Assembly (NCBI GenBank): GCA_964584815.1
Contig: CAZPBO010000005.1
Span: forward strand, 1-58,772
Reading direction: 5' to 3'
From: CAZPBO01 sp964584815
Lineage (GTDB): Bacteria > Planctomycetota > SKW154
Length of the DNA: 58,772 nucleotides
Part shown: positions 32,509 to 41,742 of the stretch, in pieces
Numbering within the stretch: position 1 is the first letter of the stretch
How the letters are laid out: each line of letters begins with the position of its first letter
The notes under the pieces: generated by a model
What the model was told of the DNA's origin: nothing
What the model saw: only the letters and a program-made list of their open reading frames with translations
Databases searched by the model: none
Position numbers and translations under genes: made by a program

Positions 32509-33296
32509 AGGGGGTTGGTGGCGTTGCGGTAGTGGTCTCGGTGGTGGCGTTGTGCATCGCACTCCTTGCACTTATCAGACCCATTCCAATACAACTGTCT
32601 CCCACCGCGCCGTCAAACCCAAAACTGACCGCTATTGAGAAGCGATTATCCCTTCTTGAGAACAGGGTCAAGGAGTTAGAAAAGCGTTCTGCTAACAAAG
32701 CGTCTTCTTCTGTCCCCCAAAAGGGTGTTCCGCAGCACAAAAGCGGACGACCCCAAAAATCCGAAGAAAAGCCGTCATATGTGACAAGGCAGGAGTTTGA
32801 ACATTTCCTTAAGGAGCGGTTTGAGCCACTGGCAAAACGCATAAAACCGATTGAGGAGAAGGTCAGGTTCTTTCCCAAGATAAGGCAGCGCAAGAGGGTG
32901 AGTTGGGATGAGTGGGTTCGCAAACTCTCCCTCACACCCCAACAAGAAGCCAAACTCCGCGTGGAACTTGAACAACTGGAGAAGAAAATCACAAAACTGA
33001 TGCTCGGCACAGACGACTTGGAAGAAGCCAGAAGAATCCTTGAGGAAGCGAAGCAATCAGAAGAGAAACGGAACGAACTGATGCTCAAGATTGGAACAAG
33101 GATAGCAAAGAGCATACCTCAACTTATGGAAGTGAAGATGAGAGAGCAGAAACTGCTGAGTGAGGTGCTGGATGAGGAGCAACGGGCAAAAGCGCGCCAA
33201 TATATGACGCCTTCGCCCAGCGGTCTGGACTGGCAAGCGATTATGGGCGGGATGCGGATGGAGGTCGTAACCCCTCAGAAGGAGAAGGAAAAATGA
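32505..33296 (+). CDS. Membrane-anchored coiled-coil protein of unknown function
   Basis: Not recognised. The 263-residue protein has an N-terminal signal anchor (VAVVVSVVALCIALLALI), a coiled coil AIEKRLSLLENRVKELEKR, a Ser/Lys/Pro linker, and a helical domain with LSLTPQQEAKLRVELEQLEK. The last part resembles Spy/CpxP-like LTxxQ helical proteins (TPQQEAKL, then VLDEEQRAKARQYM), which are periplasmic chaperones or stress proteins; this is a pattern-level likeness only. It overlaps both neighbours by four bases, so it is fully embedded in the operon. Confidence 0.7.
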   Translation: MKGVGGVAVVVSVVALCIALLALIRPIPIQLSPTAPSNPKLTAIEKRLSLLENRVKELEKRSANKASSSVPQKGVPQHKSGRPQKSEEKPSYVTRQEFEHFLKERFEPLAKRIKPIEEKVRFFPKIRQRKRVSWDEWVRKLSLTPQQEAKLRVELEQLEKKITKLMLGTDDLEEARRILEEAKQSEEKRNELMLKIGTRIAKSIPQLMEVKMREQKLLSEVLDEEQRAKARQYMTPSPSGLDWQAIMGGMRMEVVTPQKEKEK

Positions 33297-33925
33297 GACG
33301 AGTCAGTCTGGCGGTTCTCGTATCAGGTGGCGGAACAACACTGCAGAACTTTATTGACAAGATAAGGGAAGGAACACTGGATGCCGAGATAGCCTGCGTT
33401 GTCTCTTCAAGTGCCAAGGCGTATGCGCTTGAGCGTGCAAGGCGCAACAACATACCCCACACCACAGTGCGCAGAAACGATTTTCCAGATGAGGTGGCTT
33501 TCTCAAAGGCGATATACAAATGGATAGAGCAGTTCAAGCCTGGTTTAATAACGCTGGCGGGATTTCTGAAGAGAATCTGGGTAGCACCGCGCTGGCAAAA
33601 CCGCATTATGAACATACATCCTGCTCTCATTCCCGCCTTCTGCGGCGAGGGGTTTTACGGTATGCGGGTGCATAAGGCGGTCATTGATTACGGTGTTAAG
33701 GTGTCAGGTTGCACCGTTCACTTTGTTGACAACGAATACGACCACGGTCCGATAATAATCCAGAAAACGGTGCCTGTTTATCCTGACGACACACCAGAAG
33801 CGTTGCAGAAACGGGTCTTTGAGAAGGAGTGCGAGGCATATCCTGAGGCGATAAACCTTTACGGTTCGGGGCGGCTGAAGGTTGTGGGGCGGAAGGTCTT
33901 TGTGCTGCCTGAGGGGTGCGCATGA
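33293..33925 (+). CDS. purN: Phosphoribosylglycinamide formyltransferase
   Basis: Transfers a formyl group from 10-formyl-THF to GAR in purine synthesis. The 210-residue protein has LVSGGGTTLQNFID at the phosphate site, the catalytic N107 and H109 in NIHPALIPAF, and D150 in NEYDHGPII. The first motif usually reads SGxGSNLQ; here the Ser-Asn pair is Thr-Thr, a minor variant. It is tightly overlapped by the hypothetical gene upstream and the glycosyltransferase downstream, an unusual partner for a purine gene. Confidence 0.92.
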   Translation: MRRVSLAVLVSGGGTTLQNFIDKIREGTLDAEIACVVSSSAKAYALERARRNNIPHTTVRRNDFPDEVAFSKAIYKWIEQFKPGLITLAGFLKRIWVAPRWQNRIMNIHPALIPAFCGEGFYGMRVHKAVIDYGVKVSGCTVHFVDNEYDHGPIIIQKTVPVYPDDTPEALQKRVFEKECEAYPEAINLYGSGRLKVVGRKVFVLPEGCA

Positions 33926-35025
33926 GGGTAGTGCTGTGCGATATGATGTGTTTGTGGCGGGGTGGGCAGAGGCAGTTTGTGCTGCTGGCGGAGGGGCTTG
34001 CGCGACGGGGAGAGGATGTGTTCTGCATCGTCAGACGCGGCTCCCCGCTGCAGAAGCGTCTGCAAGAGAAGCAACTGCCTTATACGGCAATATCTGTGGC
34101 GTTTGAGGCGGACATAACTGCGGCGTGGCGGATAGGCAACCTTTGCCGTAGGTTCGGCGCCCACTTAATCCACAGCCACGACTCCCACTCGCACTGGCTG
34201 GCGGGTCTGGCAGCATTATGGCTGCGCATTCCCCATATCGTTTCCCGCCGTGTTGACTTCCACATCTTCCGTCACGGATGGGGCTTTTCGTGGTTCAAAT
34301 ACCGCTATTTCGCCGACGGCTATATAGCAGTAAGCCACGCCGCAGCGGATGTCCTCAAAAACTGCGGTGTCCCCGAAAGCAGAATTTTTGTCGTCCAAAG
34401 CGGTCTCCCACCCCATCCCCCGACAAAAAGGGACATTCGCACCGTCCTCAAACTACCACCCAACGCAAGGGTTGTGGGCACGGTTGGCGATATGGTGCCG
34501 CACAAAGGGCATTGGGTTCTCGTTGAAGCGGCTGCAAACATAAAATTACCGGATGTGCATTTCGTCATAATCGGCGGTGGTCCGCTACATCCCAGACTGA
34601 AAGCCCTTATCAGCAAAAGGAATTTGCAGAGCCGTTTCCACCTCGCAGGCAGACTTTCCGCAGCGGAGGAGTTTGTCGGCTCATTTGACATATTTGTTAT
34701 GAGCAGTGTTCAGGAGGGTTTGGGGACAAGCGTTCTGGATGCTTACAGGTATGGAGTAGCGGTGGTGGCGACAAAGGCAGGAGGTTTGGCGGAGGTTGTA
34801 GAGGATGGGGTAAGCGGTCTGCTGGTGGAAGTTGGTGATGCAAGGGCACTGGCGCGTGCTATAATGAAGGTGCTTGAAGATGAGAGTCTGCGAAGGCGGC
34901 TTATCAGGGGCGGCAAGGAATTGCTGAAAAATCGGTTCAGCGCCGATATAATGGTTGAGAGGACATTGTCTGTCTACAGGCGCTATGTTGAGGTGGCGCG
35001 ACGATGCTACCGAGGAAGGACTTGA
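33922..35025 (+). CDS. GT4-family glycosyltransferase
   Basis: A 367-residue GT-B glycosyltransferase of the RfaG/WaaG-like group. The N-terminal half has GGQRQFVLLAEGLARRGEDV and HSHDSHSHWLAGLA; the C-terminal nucleotide-sugar domain has TVGDMVPHKGHWVLVEA, VIIGGGPLHPRLKAL, and SVQEGLGTSVLDAYRYGVAV, which carries the EX7E-type acidic site. The start is ATG at 33922, overlapping the purN stop; GTG at 33916 is an alternative. Among the heptose, MsbA and LpxL genes, transfer of a sugar to the LPS core is likely. Donor and acceptor are unknown. Confidence 0.88.
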   Translation: MRVVLCDMMCLWRGGQRQFVLLAEGLARRGEDVFCIVRRGSPLQKRLQEKQLPYTAISVAFEADITAAWRIGNLCRRFGAHLIHSHDSHSHWLAGLAALWLRIPHIVSRRVDFHIFRHGWGFSWFKYRYFADGYIAVSHAAADVLKNCGVPESRIFVVQSGLPPHPPTKRDIRTVLKLPPNARVVGTVGDMVPHKGHWVLVEAAANIKLPDVHFVIIGGGPLHPRLKALISKRNLQSRFHLAGRLSAAEEFVGSFDIFVMSSVQEGLGTSVLDAYRYGVAVVATKAGGLAEVVEDGVSGLLVEVGDARALARAIMKVLEDESLRRRLIRGGKELLKNRFSADIMVERTLSVYRRYVEVARRCYRGRT

Positions 35026-36770
35026 AGACTCTGCGGCGACTGGCAAAGTATGCGCTGCGCTACTGGCTGCACATACTGGTCGGGCTTTTTGCGATGCTTG
35101 TGTATGCAGCGGCGTATTCAGCGCCGGCGTATCTGACAAAGATATTGATGGACGGGGCGCTGATAAAGGGGAGTATGGACGACCTTGTTCTGGTGGCGGT
35201 GCTGACGGCGGGCGCAGGGGTGGTGATAGGTGTCGCCGCATTCGTTAAAGAGTATTTCAGGCAACGGGTGGTGCAAAAAGCAGTGGTGGACTTACGCCAA
35301 GAAGCAGGGGACTATCTGCTGCGTCTTTCAATGGGCTATTTTGACCAGAAGAAGGTAGGGGATTTGATAAGCCGTCTGACGAACGATATAAAGTCAGCCT
35401 CACTTGCGCTCAACTTTTTCACCGCCGATATCGTGGAGTGTCCGTTAGTGATGGTTTTCGCGCTGGTGGCGGCGCTTTACCACTGCTGGCAGTTAACACT
35501 TATCTGCCTTCTCGGACTGCCGCTTATCTGGCTTGTGCTTGTGCGCTTCGGCAAAAGGATAAGGAAACACTCCTCAAAAAGCCTTGCGCAGTTGGCACAG
35601 GTAACAGAGTCTATGCAGCAGATGATATCTGGAATGCGGGTGGTGAAGGCGTTTGGTCTGGAGAAGCAGAAAGCGGAGGAGTTCAGGCGTGAGAACGAGT
35701 TGTTTTTGAAGCGCGTTTTGCGGATGATAAGGAACAAGGCGGCGGGTCGTGCACTGGTTGAGGCATCATATGTTCTGTCGTTGGCGGGGCTTGTCTTCTT
35801 GGGCGGCTGGATGGTGATGCACCACTATTGGGGACTGACAGTTGGTGGACTGGCGGCGTTCGCAACCGCGCTGGCGACGATGTATCGCCCAGGTAAGCGG
35901 CTTGCGCGTGCCTACACCGTCGTTCAGGAATCCCTCGCCGGCTGCAACCGCATATTCACCCTCCTTGATGAGCGACCCGAAATCAAGGATGCACCTGACG
36001 CCATTGAACTTAAGGATGTCCGCGGCGAGATTGTCTTTGAGAATGTCTGGTTCGCCTACAACGGCGGAGAGCCAGCACTGCGCGGTCTCTCATTCCATCT
36101 GCAGCCGGGTAAAGTGCTGGCGATAGTAGGACCAAGCGGCGCAGGTAAATCCACAATCGTTAACCTGATTCTGCGTTTCTACGACCCCACCCGCGGACGC
36201 ATTCTCATTGACGGCATTGACATCCGCAAGATAAAGCGCAAGAGTCTACTTAAACATGTGGCGGTGGTGACGCAGGAACCGTTTCTTTTCAACACAACCA
36301 TAGCAGAAAATATAGGCTATGGTCGTATTGGTGCAACATTTGAGGAGATAGTGGAGGCGGCAAAAGCGGCAAACATCCATCAAACCATAGAATCGCTTGA
36401 GGATGGATACGAAACAGTGGTTGGAGAGCGTGGCGGAAGGTTGTCAGGCGGTGAGAGGCAGCGAATAACAATAGCACGGGCATTGTTGCGCAATCCCACC
36501 ATACTTCTTCTGGATGAGGCAACATCCAATCTGGATTCGGAGTCGGAAAAGGCGGTTCAGGAAGCGCTCTCCCGCCTCATCCGCGGGCGCACATGCATCG
36601 TTGTCGCACACCGCTTATCCACTGTCAGAGACGCCGACCGCATTATAGTCATAGATGAAGGAATGGTCGTTGAGCAAGGAACGCACGAGGAATTGATGGC
36701 TCGTAACGGACTCTACCGCAGGCTTTATGACTTTCAGCATCAGAGCCAACCAGTGGAGACGCCAGAATGA
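35004..36770 (+). CDS. msbA: MsbA-like ABC exporter (fused membrane and ATPase domains)
   Basis: A 588-residue half-transporter that works as a dimer. Six membrane helices (about 20-300) are followed by the ATPase: Walker A GPSGAGKST, Q-loop VVTQEPFLFNTT, signature LSGGERQR, Walker B ILLLDEATSNLD and switch His in VVAHRLST. The MsbA type flips lipid A-core across the inner membrane; the neighbouring heptose and acyltransferase genes support that, but multidrug exporters look alike. It overlaps the glycosyltransferase end by 22 bases and hldE1 by four. Confidence 0.88.
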   Translation: MLPRKDLKTLRRLAKYALRYWLHILVGLFAMLVYAAAYSAPAYLTKILMDGALIKGSMDDLVLVAVLTAGAGVVIGVAAFVKEYFRQRVVQKAVVDLRQEAGDYLLRLSMGYFDQKKVGDLISRLTNDIKSASLALNFFTADIVECPLVMVFALVAALYHCWQLTLICLLGLPLIWLVLVRFGKRIRKHSSKSLAQLAQVTESMQQMISGMRVVKAFGLEKQKAEEFRRENELFLKRVLRMIRNKAAGRALVEASYVLSLAGLVFLGGWMVMHHYWGLTVGGLAAFATALATMYRPGKRLARAYTVVQESLAGCNRIFTLLDERPEIKDAPDAIELKDVRGEIVFENVWFAYNGGEPALRGLSFHLQPGKVLAIVGPSGAGKSTIVNLILRFYDPTRGRILIDGIDIRKIKRKSLLKHVAVVTQEPFLFNTTIAENIGYGRIGATFEEIVEAAKAANIHQTIESLEDGYETVVGERGGRLSGGERQRITIARALLRNPTILLLDEATSNLDSESEKAVQEALSRLIRGRTCIVVAHRLSTVRDADRIIVIDEGMVVEQGTHEELMARNGLYRRLYDFQHQSQPVETPE

Positions 36771-37801
36771 ATGTTCTCTCTTTTACGCTTGAAGAATACA
36801 ACGCGCTGCTTGAGCGCATAAAGGGAGTGCGTCTCGGCATTGTGGGTGACCTGATACTGGATGAGTATATATACGGCATTCCGCGCCGTCTGAGCCGTGA
36901 GGCACCCGTGCCGATAATTGAGTATGAAAGCAGCCGCTATGTGCCGGGAGGGGCGTGCAATTCAGCCAGCGCAGCAGCCGCTGTCGCCGAAGCCGTCTAC
37001 CTCTTCGGCTTCGTCGGAAACGACCAAAACGCAAAACGCCTCCTCCCCATACTGCAGGAGCGCAAAATCAATACATCAGGTGTCATCGTCGTGCCCGACT
37101 GGCACACCGTAACGAAGACACGCATTATGGCAGGCTCCATTCACACCGCAAAACACCAAGTCGTTCGCATAGACAAAGGCACCCCACTTGTGGGGCAGAA
37201 AACCTTGCACGAACGCCTTGCTGCGGCTATCCATCACGCAGCCCCGCATATTGACGCCTGGCTCATATCGGACTACGGCTATATGTGCGTGGGGAAATCG
37301 GTGGAGGAAGCGTTGAAAGATATAGCCGCAGAAGGTGCTGTGGTCGTTGCCGACTCGCGATGGCGTATCCACGACTTCTCCCGCATCACCGCCGTCACCC
37401 CCAACGAAGAGGAAGCGCTTGAATTCGGGCGCTATATGCTCAACTTTGAAAAAGATGTAAAAAGAGTCGGAACATCCATGCTTGAGATACTCCACTTAAA
37501 GTATGTGCTTCTGACCCGCGGAAATAGAGGGATGATGCTCTTCAGCGCAAATGAGAAGACACAGGAGATATCCGTTGCGGGAACAACGGAAATAGTGGAT
37601 GTGAGCGGTGCGGGTGATGAGGTGGCAGCGCTGTTTACAGCGGGGCTCGGTGCGGGTGCAGACCCCCTGATGGCGGCGGAACTCGCTAACGCCGCCGCAG
37701 GTGTCGTCGTTATGAAACGCGGAACCGCTGTCGCATCACCCGATGAAATCCGCGCAAAACTTGAGGAGGTCTCGCACGGTGGCTCACCTCCTAACCCTTG
37801 A
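36767..37801 (+). CDS. hldE1: D-glycero-beta-D-manno-heptose-7-phosphate kinase (PfkB family)
   Basis: The RfaE domain I enzyme phosphorylates heptose-7-phosphate at C1 for LPS inner core. The 344-residue PfkB-fold protein has GDLILDEYIYGIPRRLSREA, the family RISxEAP-like start of the domain, GGACNSASAAAAV, and the catalytic GAGD in DVSGAGDEVAALF. In E. coli this domain is fused with domain II; here the two are separate genes, overlapping by 23 bases. It follows the MsbA-like gene with a four-base overlap. Confidence 0.9.
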   Translation: MNVLSFTLEEYNALLERIKGVRLGIVGDLILDEYIYGIPRRLSREAPVPIIEYESSRYVPGGACNSASAAAAVAEAVYLFGFVGNDQNAKRLLPILQERKINTSGVIVVPDWHTVTKTRIMAGSIHTAKHQVVRIDKGTPLVGQKTLHERLAAAIHHAAPHIDAWLISDYGYMCVGKSVEEALKDIAAEGAVVVADSRWRIHDFSRITAVTPNEEEALEFGRYMLNFEKDVKRVGTSMLEILHLKYVLLTRGNRGMMLFSANEKTQEISVAGTTEIVDVSGAGDEVAALFTAGLGAGADPLMAAELANAAAGVVVMKRGTAVASPDEIRAKLEEVSHGGSPPNP

Positions 37802-38246
37802 AACACTCCAAAAGGTCGTTGAGGAACTGAAAAGTCAGGGCAAGACGATTGTCTTCGCAAACGGCTGTTTTGATATTCTTCATGTGGGGCATATAAGGTA
37901 TCTGAAATCGGCGCGCGATTTGGGCGATGTCCTCATAGTCGGACTCAACTCCGACATCTCTGTCAAACGCATAAAGGGAAAGCAACGCCCCGTAACGCCG
38001 CTTAAGGAACGCGCTGAAATTCTCTCCCAACTCCCCTTCGTTGACTTCATAGTGGTCTTTGACGAACCGACCGCCGACAATGTGCTGGCAACCCTTAAGC
38101 CCCACATCCACGCCAAAGGAACCGACTACACCGAGGAAAGCGTTCCCGAACGGCAGACAGTTCTGTCCTATGGCGGCAAAATCGCCATAGTGGGTGACCC
38201 CAAAGACCATAGCGTGCGGGAAATTTTGAGGCGCATAAGGAGATGA
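37779..38246 (+). CDS. hldE2: D-glycero-beta-D-manno-heptose-1-phosphate adenylyltransferase
   Basis: The RfaE domain II nucleotidyltransferase makes ADP-heptose. The 155-residue protein has the cytidylyltransferase-fold motif NGCFDILHVGHIRYLKSA (GxFDxxHxGH), GLNSDISVKRIKG, RPVTPLKERAEIL, and KGTDYTEESVPE. GTG at 37779 is chosen since GAGGAGG lies 9 bases upstream and the frame before it lies inside hldE1. The epimerase HldD and phosphatase GmhB are not in the window. Confidence 0.92.
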   Translation: MAHLLTLETLQKVVEELKSQGKTIVFANGCFDILHVGHIRYLKSARDLGDVLIVGLNSDISVKRIKGKQRPVTPLKERAEILSQLPFVDFIVVFDEPTADNVLATLKPHIHAKGTDYTEESVPERQTVLSYGGKIAIVGDPKDHSVREILRRIRR

Positions 38247-39190
38247 AGCGAAGGCTACGCCGCACCTTCAAATCCCTTTACCGCTATGCTTTATGGGCGC
38301 TGGGAAAACTTGCCGTTCTGCCGTTCTGCGATATGCCCCAACCCCTCCTGCGATTTCTGCTCTTCAACCTTCATCCGCTGTGGATGGTATTTGAGTCGCG
38401 CCACCGCAAAGTGGCGCTTCTGCAGGTCAAGGAAGCGCTGGGCGTGGACGATGCGGAAGCCAAAAAGATTGTGCGGGAGATGTTTCGCAATATTCGCTAC
38501 AACATAGCAGAGTTTGTATCGCTGCCACGGGCGCGACCAAAACGCATCTTACAGGCTGTGGATGGCGAGGAGTATGTGAGGGAGGTGACGCGGCTACGGC
38601 GTCCTGACTGTGGCGTGATTGTGGCGACAGGACATATAGGGTTTTGGGAACTGTTCGGTGCCTACTCTTCGCTGCGTGTTCCCACAACGGTCATAGCAAA
38701 GAGAATCTATTTTCCGCGTTATGAGAGGGAGGTGGCGTATCTACGACGGCGATTTGGTATGAGGGTTGTCTATCAGGATGAAGGGATAAAGCCTGTGTTG
38801 GTAGCGCTGCGGCGGGGCGACGCCATCGGCATACTCGTGGACCAGGACATAAAGTCGGTGGCGGGGGTGTATGTGCGTTTTTTTGGGAAAGAGGCTTACA
38901 CGCCCAGTGCGCCAAGCGCCTTATCCGTCGCCACAGGCGCACCCATCCTGCCCGCCGCCATCATCCGACTTGCCCCCAACAGACACCGCATCATCTTTGA
39001 GGAACCCATATTCCCGCCTGCAAAGGTGAGCGATAAAGTTGCCGCGCGCCTTCAGTTAACCCAGAAATGGACAAGCGCGCTTGAACGCATCATCCGCCGA
39101 TACCCCCAACAGTGGGTCTGGTTCCATAAGCGATGGAAAACGCGTCCTGAAAATCTGCCGGCACCCCGCATCAGTGCGGTAGACCAATAA
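38243..39190 (+). CDS. lpxL: LpxL/HtrB-like lipid A acyltransferase
   Basis: A 315-residue lysophospholipid-acyltransferase-fold protein that adds a secondary acyl chain to lipid A or a related glycolipid. It has an N-terminal hydrophobic stretch, the HX4E site in ATGHIGFWE, VIAKRIYFPRYE, DAIGILVDQD and the C-terminal YPQQWVWFHKRW, all typical of LpxL/LpxM. Which acyl chain it adds is unknown. It is the last gene of the operon and its 3' end overlaps the convergent gspM-like gene by 20 bases. Confidence 0.9.
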   Translation: MKRRLRRTFKSLYRYALWALGKLAVLPFCDMPQPLLRFLLFNLHPLWMVFESRHRKVALLQVKEALGVDDAEAKKIVREMFRNIRYNIAEFVSLPRARPKRILQAVDGEEYVREVTRLRRPDCGVIVATGHIGFWELFGAYSSLRVPTTVIAKRIYFPRYEREVAYLRRRFGMRVVYQDEGIKPVLVALRRGDAIGILVDQDIKSVAGVYVRFFGKEAYTPSAPSALSVATGAPILPAAIIRLAPNRHRIIFEEPIFPPAKVSDKVAARLQLTQKWTSALERIIRRYPQQWVWFHKRWKTRPENLPAPRISAVDQ

Positions 39191-39677
39191 CCACCCGCAC
39201 CCCCTTCACATACCCCTGCCCCGCCTCATCGTAGAAGAAATCAGTCCTGTCTATCTGCTTGATGTAAAGACCGTAACGGCTCTGCTCCACCGCCCGCATA
39301 AAGTCCACCATCTTGCCCCACTCAAGGGTCTGAGGTGAGCGGAAAATTATAACACCGCGCTTTCGGTCAGGGGTTATGGTGAATGGCGCTTCCTCCCCCA
39401 CATAGCGGCGCCACACACGCCTCACAAAACTGGAGAGCATCCGCTCCTCCTGTTGGTCGGTTTTGCGCAAGGAGCCGAGATACGGCTTGTTTGCGGGGTC
39501 CTTAAGCATGGCGCGCAGACGCTCAAATGCGCGCATCTCCCTCCGCAACGCGCTCTGAGCATGAGCGTCTCGGGTGTAGAAAACGACTACGAGCACCCCC
39601 ATCACACCTGTTGCAATAGCCATCAACAGAACGAACAAAGCGCCCGCACTTATGCCACCTTCCTCATTTTCTGCCAC
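39171..39677 (-). CDS. GspM-position pseudopilus-assembly protein
   Basis: A 168-residue bitopic protein: a short acidic N-terminus, a membrane helix (SAGALFVLLMAIATGVMGVLV), then a periplasmic helix and a ferredoxin-like domain (VIIFRSPQTLEWGKMVDFM... GVRVVIGLP). By position and layout it corresponds to GspM/PilO, which pairs with GspL/PilN; sequence likeness is low. GTG at 39677 follows AAGGAG. It is last in the K-C-L-M-like gene group and overlaps the gspL-like gene by 14 bases and lpxL by 20. Confidence 0.6.
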   Translation of the reverse strand: MAENEEGGISAGALFVLLMAIATGVMGVLVVVFYTRDAHAQSALRREMRAFERLRAMLKDPANKPYLGSLRKTDQQEERMLSSFVRRVWRRYVGEEAPFTITPDRKRGVIIFRSPQTLEWGKMVDFMRAVEQSRYGLYIKQIDRTDFFYDEAGQGYVKGVRVVIGLPH

Positions 39678-41211
39678 GCTTACGCTCCTTCTTCGGCTTC
39701 AGTGTATATTCATACCAGTAGCGCATCTCCTCCACAACCTGCCCTCCTTCCACCTTCTTCTTCACCTTTTCACTGCCACTTTTGGGTTCCCCATCAAGCA
39801 CAAAGCCTGTTCTGCCGCCACTCAGCAGGTATTCGGCTATCTGTGGACCGATATCCACCTTGTCGCAGGTTACCTTAATGCGCGCTTGGCGAGGGGAGAT
39901 TGAGATGGAGTCAAGAAGGAGAATTGCCTTAACCTTGCTGGCGGCTCTTCCACGAGCGGCGGCAAAATCAACAAGCACATCAAGTGCGCTCACCCTGCCC
40001 TCCTCCGCGCGCATTCCTTTCTTGCGCCTCTTTATCACATACGCAAACGCCCTCGCATACTCCTCCACGGTTGTCGCGTGCCGTCTTATGCCCGGAACCA
40101 AAGGCTTTTCCTCCGCCCCAAAAGCGGCGTAGAAATACTCCCGTGCCAACTCCTTCAGTTTCGCCAAAGCGGCACTGTCGCGGGAGTAGCGGAACTGAAA
40201 CGCATACGCCAGTATAAGACAGATGAAGAACAGCAGAGTCACCATACAGGCAAGACCGCTTTTTAAGCGCTCAAAGGGGCGCATATAAGCCAACTCGCCG
40301 CGGCGCAGGTCAAGCCCCAGTGCATCGTAGCCGAGCATCTTTATCGCCCCACCCGCTGCCACATATCCCCCCTTCATAAACAGACGCCTCCCCTCATCGT
40401 CCAAACCTTCCGCCATCGGCGTAAGGTCAACCCGCCCAATCTCAGCATTAAACCTCGCCGCTAGAGCATCCTCAATACCACCTGTATCTCCACAAACCAC
40501 CACCCTTTCAAGACCAATTTCAAGCCCCGCCGCAACCACCGTCCGCTTCACCTCCCTCACCAGACGCTCCACACGCCTTTCTCCCTCCCCCGCAAACAGC
40601 GCACGAACCTTCTGTAGTGTCCCTTCGTTATGAAGGAAAAGATAGACCATACCGCCGGCGAAGCAGAAAAGCGCTTCTCTTTTTGGGGAAGGGGTGTAAC
40701 CGCACGCCAAGGCTGTGTTATAGGCACAGGCAACATCCACATCAACCTTGCGGGGATTTGCACCGCCTGTCTGCATCGCCTCTATCCATTGCCGAACCCG
40801 CTCCTTCTCCATCGCAACAATCAGAACGCGGCTTTTGCCATCCGCCTCGCCCATCTTGTGGAAATCAACGACGAAGTCTTCGGGTTTGCCTTCAGCCATA
40901 AGACGGGCGGCTTCAAACGGCACCGTCGCACGAATGTGGTCGTCCCTTACAAGCCCCAGCACCACCTCACGAACAAGACCTATTTTGGCAGGCATTACAG
41001 AGACGGCGTAAGAAGCCCGCCGCCGTCCCAGCAAACGCTTCACCCCCTCCGCAAACGGTGAACCCTGCTTTTCCTTATCCTCTTCCCCCTCTTCAGAAAC
41101 CGCTTTCAGCGTCTCCGACCCAACCCAAACGGCTTTCAAACCACCTCGCCGCCGCTCCATCACTACAGATATCAACTCATCACCGCGCTGATATAAGCCT
41201 AACGCCTCCAT
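39664..41211 (-). CDS. GspL/PilM-like assembly protein
   Basis: A 515-residue protein. The N-terminal 300 residues look like the actin-like PilM/GspL cytoplasmic fold (YAVSVMPAKIGLVREVVLGL, VLIVAMEKERVRQWIEAM, a late YVAAGGAIKMLGYD). One membrane helix (CMVTLLFFICLILAYAFQF) leads to a periplasmic part with coiled-coil residues and a ferredoxin-like PilN-type end (ARIKVTCDKVDIGPQIAEYL). That matches GspL, which ties the GspE ATPase to the membrane platform. The ATG at 41211 has GGAG six bases upstream. Confidence 0.72.
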   Translation of the reverse strand: MEALGLYQRGDELISVVMERRRGGLKAVWVGSETLKAVSEEGEEDKEKQGSPFAEGVKRLLGRRRASYAVSVMPAKIGLVREVVLGLVRDDHIRATVPFEAARLMAEGKPEDFVVDFHKMGEADGKSRVLIVAMEKERVRQWIEAMQTGGANPRKVDVDVACAYNTALACGYTPSPKREALFCFAGGMVYLFLHNEGTLQKVRALFAGEGERRVERLVREVKRTVVAAGLEIGLERVVVCGDTGGIEDALAARFNAEIGRVDLTPMAEGLDDEGRRLFMKGGYVAAGGAIKMLGYDALGLDLRRGELAYMRPFERLKSGLACMVTLLFFICLILAYAFQFRYSRDSAALAKLKELAREYFYAAFGAEEKPLVPGIRRHATTVEEYARAFAYVIKRRKKGMRAEEGRVSALDVLVDFAAARGRAASKVKAILLLDSISISPRQARIKVTCDKVDIGPQIAEYLLSGGRTGFVLDGEPKSGSEKVKKKVEGGQVVEEMRYWYEYTLKPKKERKRGRK

Positions 41212-41214
41212 CAC

Positions 41215-41742
41215 TCACTCCAGACTCAAAGGTATCACCGCAGTCTTGCCCTTCTCATCACGAAAGACAAAATCGTATCTCAGATTGGGAACCTTCTCTT
41301 CCACGGCTGCCAGCCATATCTTGGGGTTCTCCACCACAAGGTCGCCTACTTTCAGGAATACTCCCACAAGTTTTGTGTAGCGTCCCTCCTGACGGCGAGC
41401 CACAACAAAAACGCCGCATTTATCCTTGTCGTTCTTGTCGTAAAGAACGCCGAGGAACTGATAAATGACGCCAAGAACCGCGGTTCTAATTGGAGTAGGC
41501 GCTGTCTCCTCGGTGGTGGTCGGAGCAGCAGTTGTGGGAACACGCGCAAGCATTTTCACCGCCTGATAAAACGATGCGGGAAGCGTCGGCAAACGCTGAT
41601 TCTTCGGAACATATTCGCTTGGGTCCTCACGCGATATGTTCACCACCTCCTTAAAAAACGACTTCCCGAACCACAACCACCAACTGAGATAGGCAAGCAG
41701 GAAAACCAACGCCAGATTGACAAAAACAAGCAGAAGACGCAC
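41215..41742 (-). CDS. GspC/PilP-like membrane-anchored protein
   Basis: A 175-residue protein with an N-terminal membrane helix (LLVFVNLALVFLLAYLSWWL), a Thr/Pro-rich linker (VPTTAAPTTTEETAPTP) and a small beta domain (LGVIYQFLGVLYDKNDKD to VFLKVGDLVV), the layout of the HR domain in GspC or of PilP. Identity is by position between gspK and gspL-like genes; no diagnostic motif. GTG start behind GGAGG; it abuts the gspK stop and the gspL start. Confidence 0.6.
   Translation of the reverse strand: MRLLLVFVNLALVFLLAYLSWWLWFGKSFFKEVVNISREDPSEYVPKNQRLPTLPASFYQAVKMLARVPTTAAPTTTEETAPTPIRTAVLGVIYQFLGVLYDKNDKDKCGVFVVARRQEGRYTKLVGVFLKVGDLVVENPKIWLAAVEEKVPNLRYDFVFRDEKGKTAVIPLSLE

Noticed and set aside
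34860..34880. TATAAT-like box inside the glycosyltransferase gene
   Set aside because: It lies within coding sequence, lacks a -35 partner, and the downstream gene overlaps the same operon.
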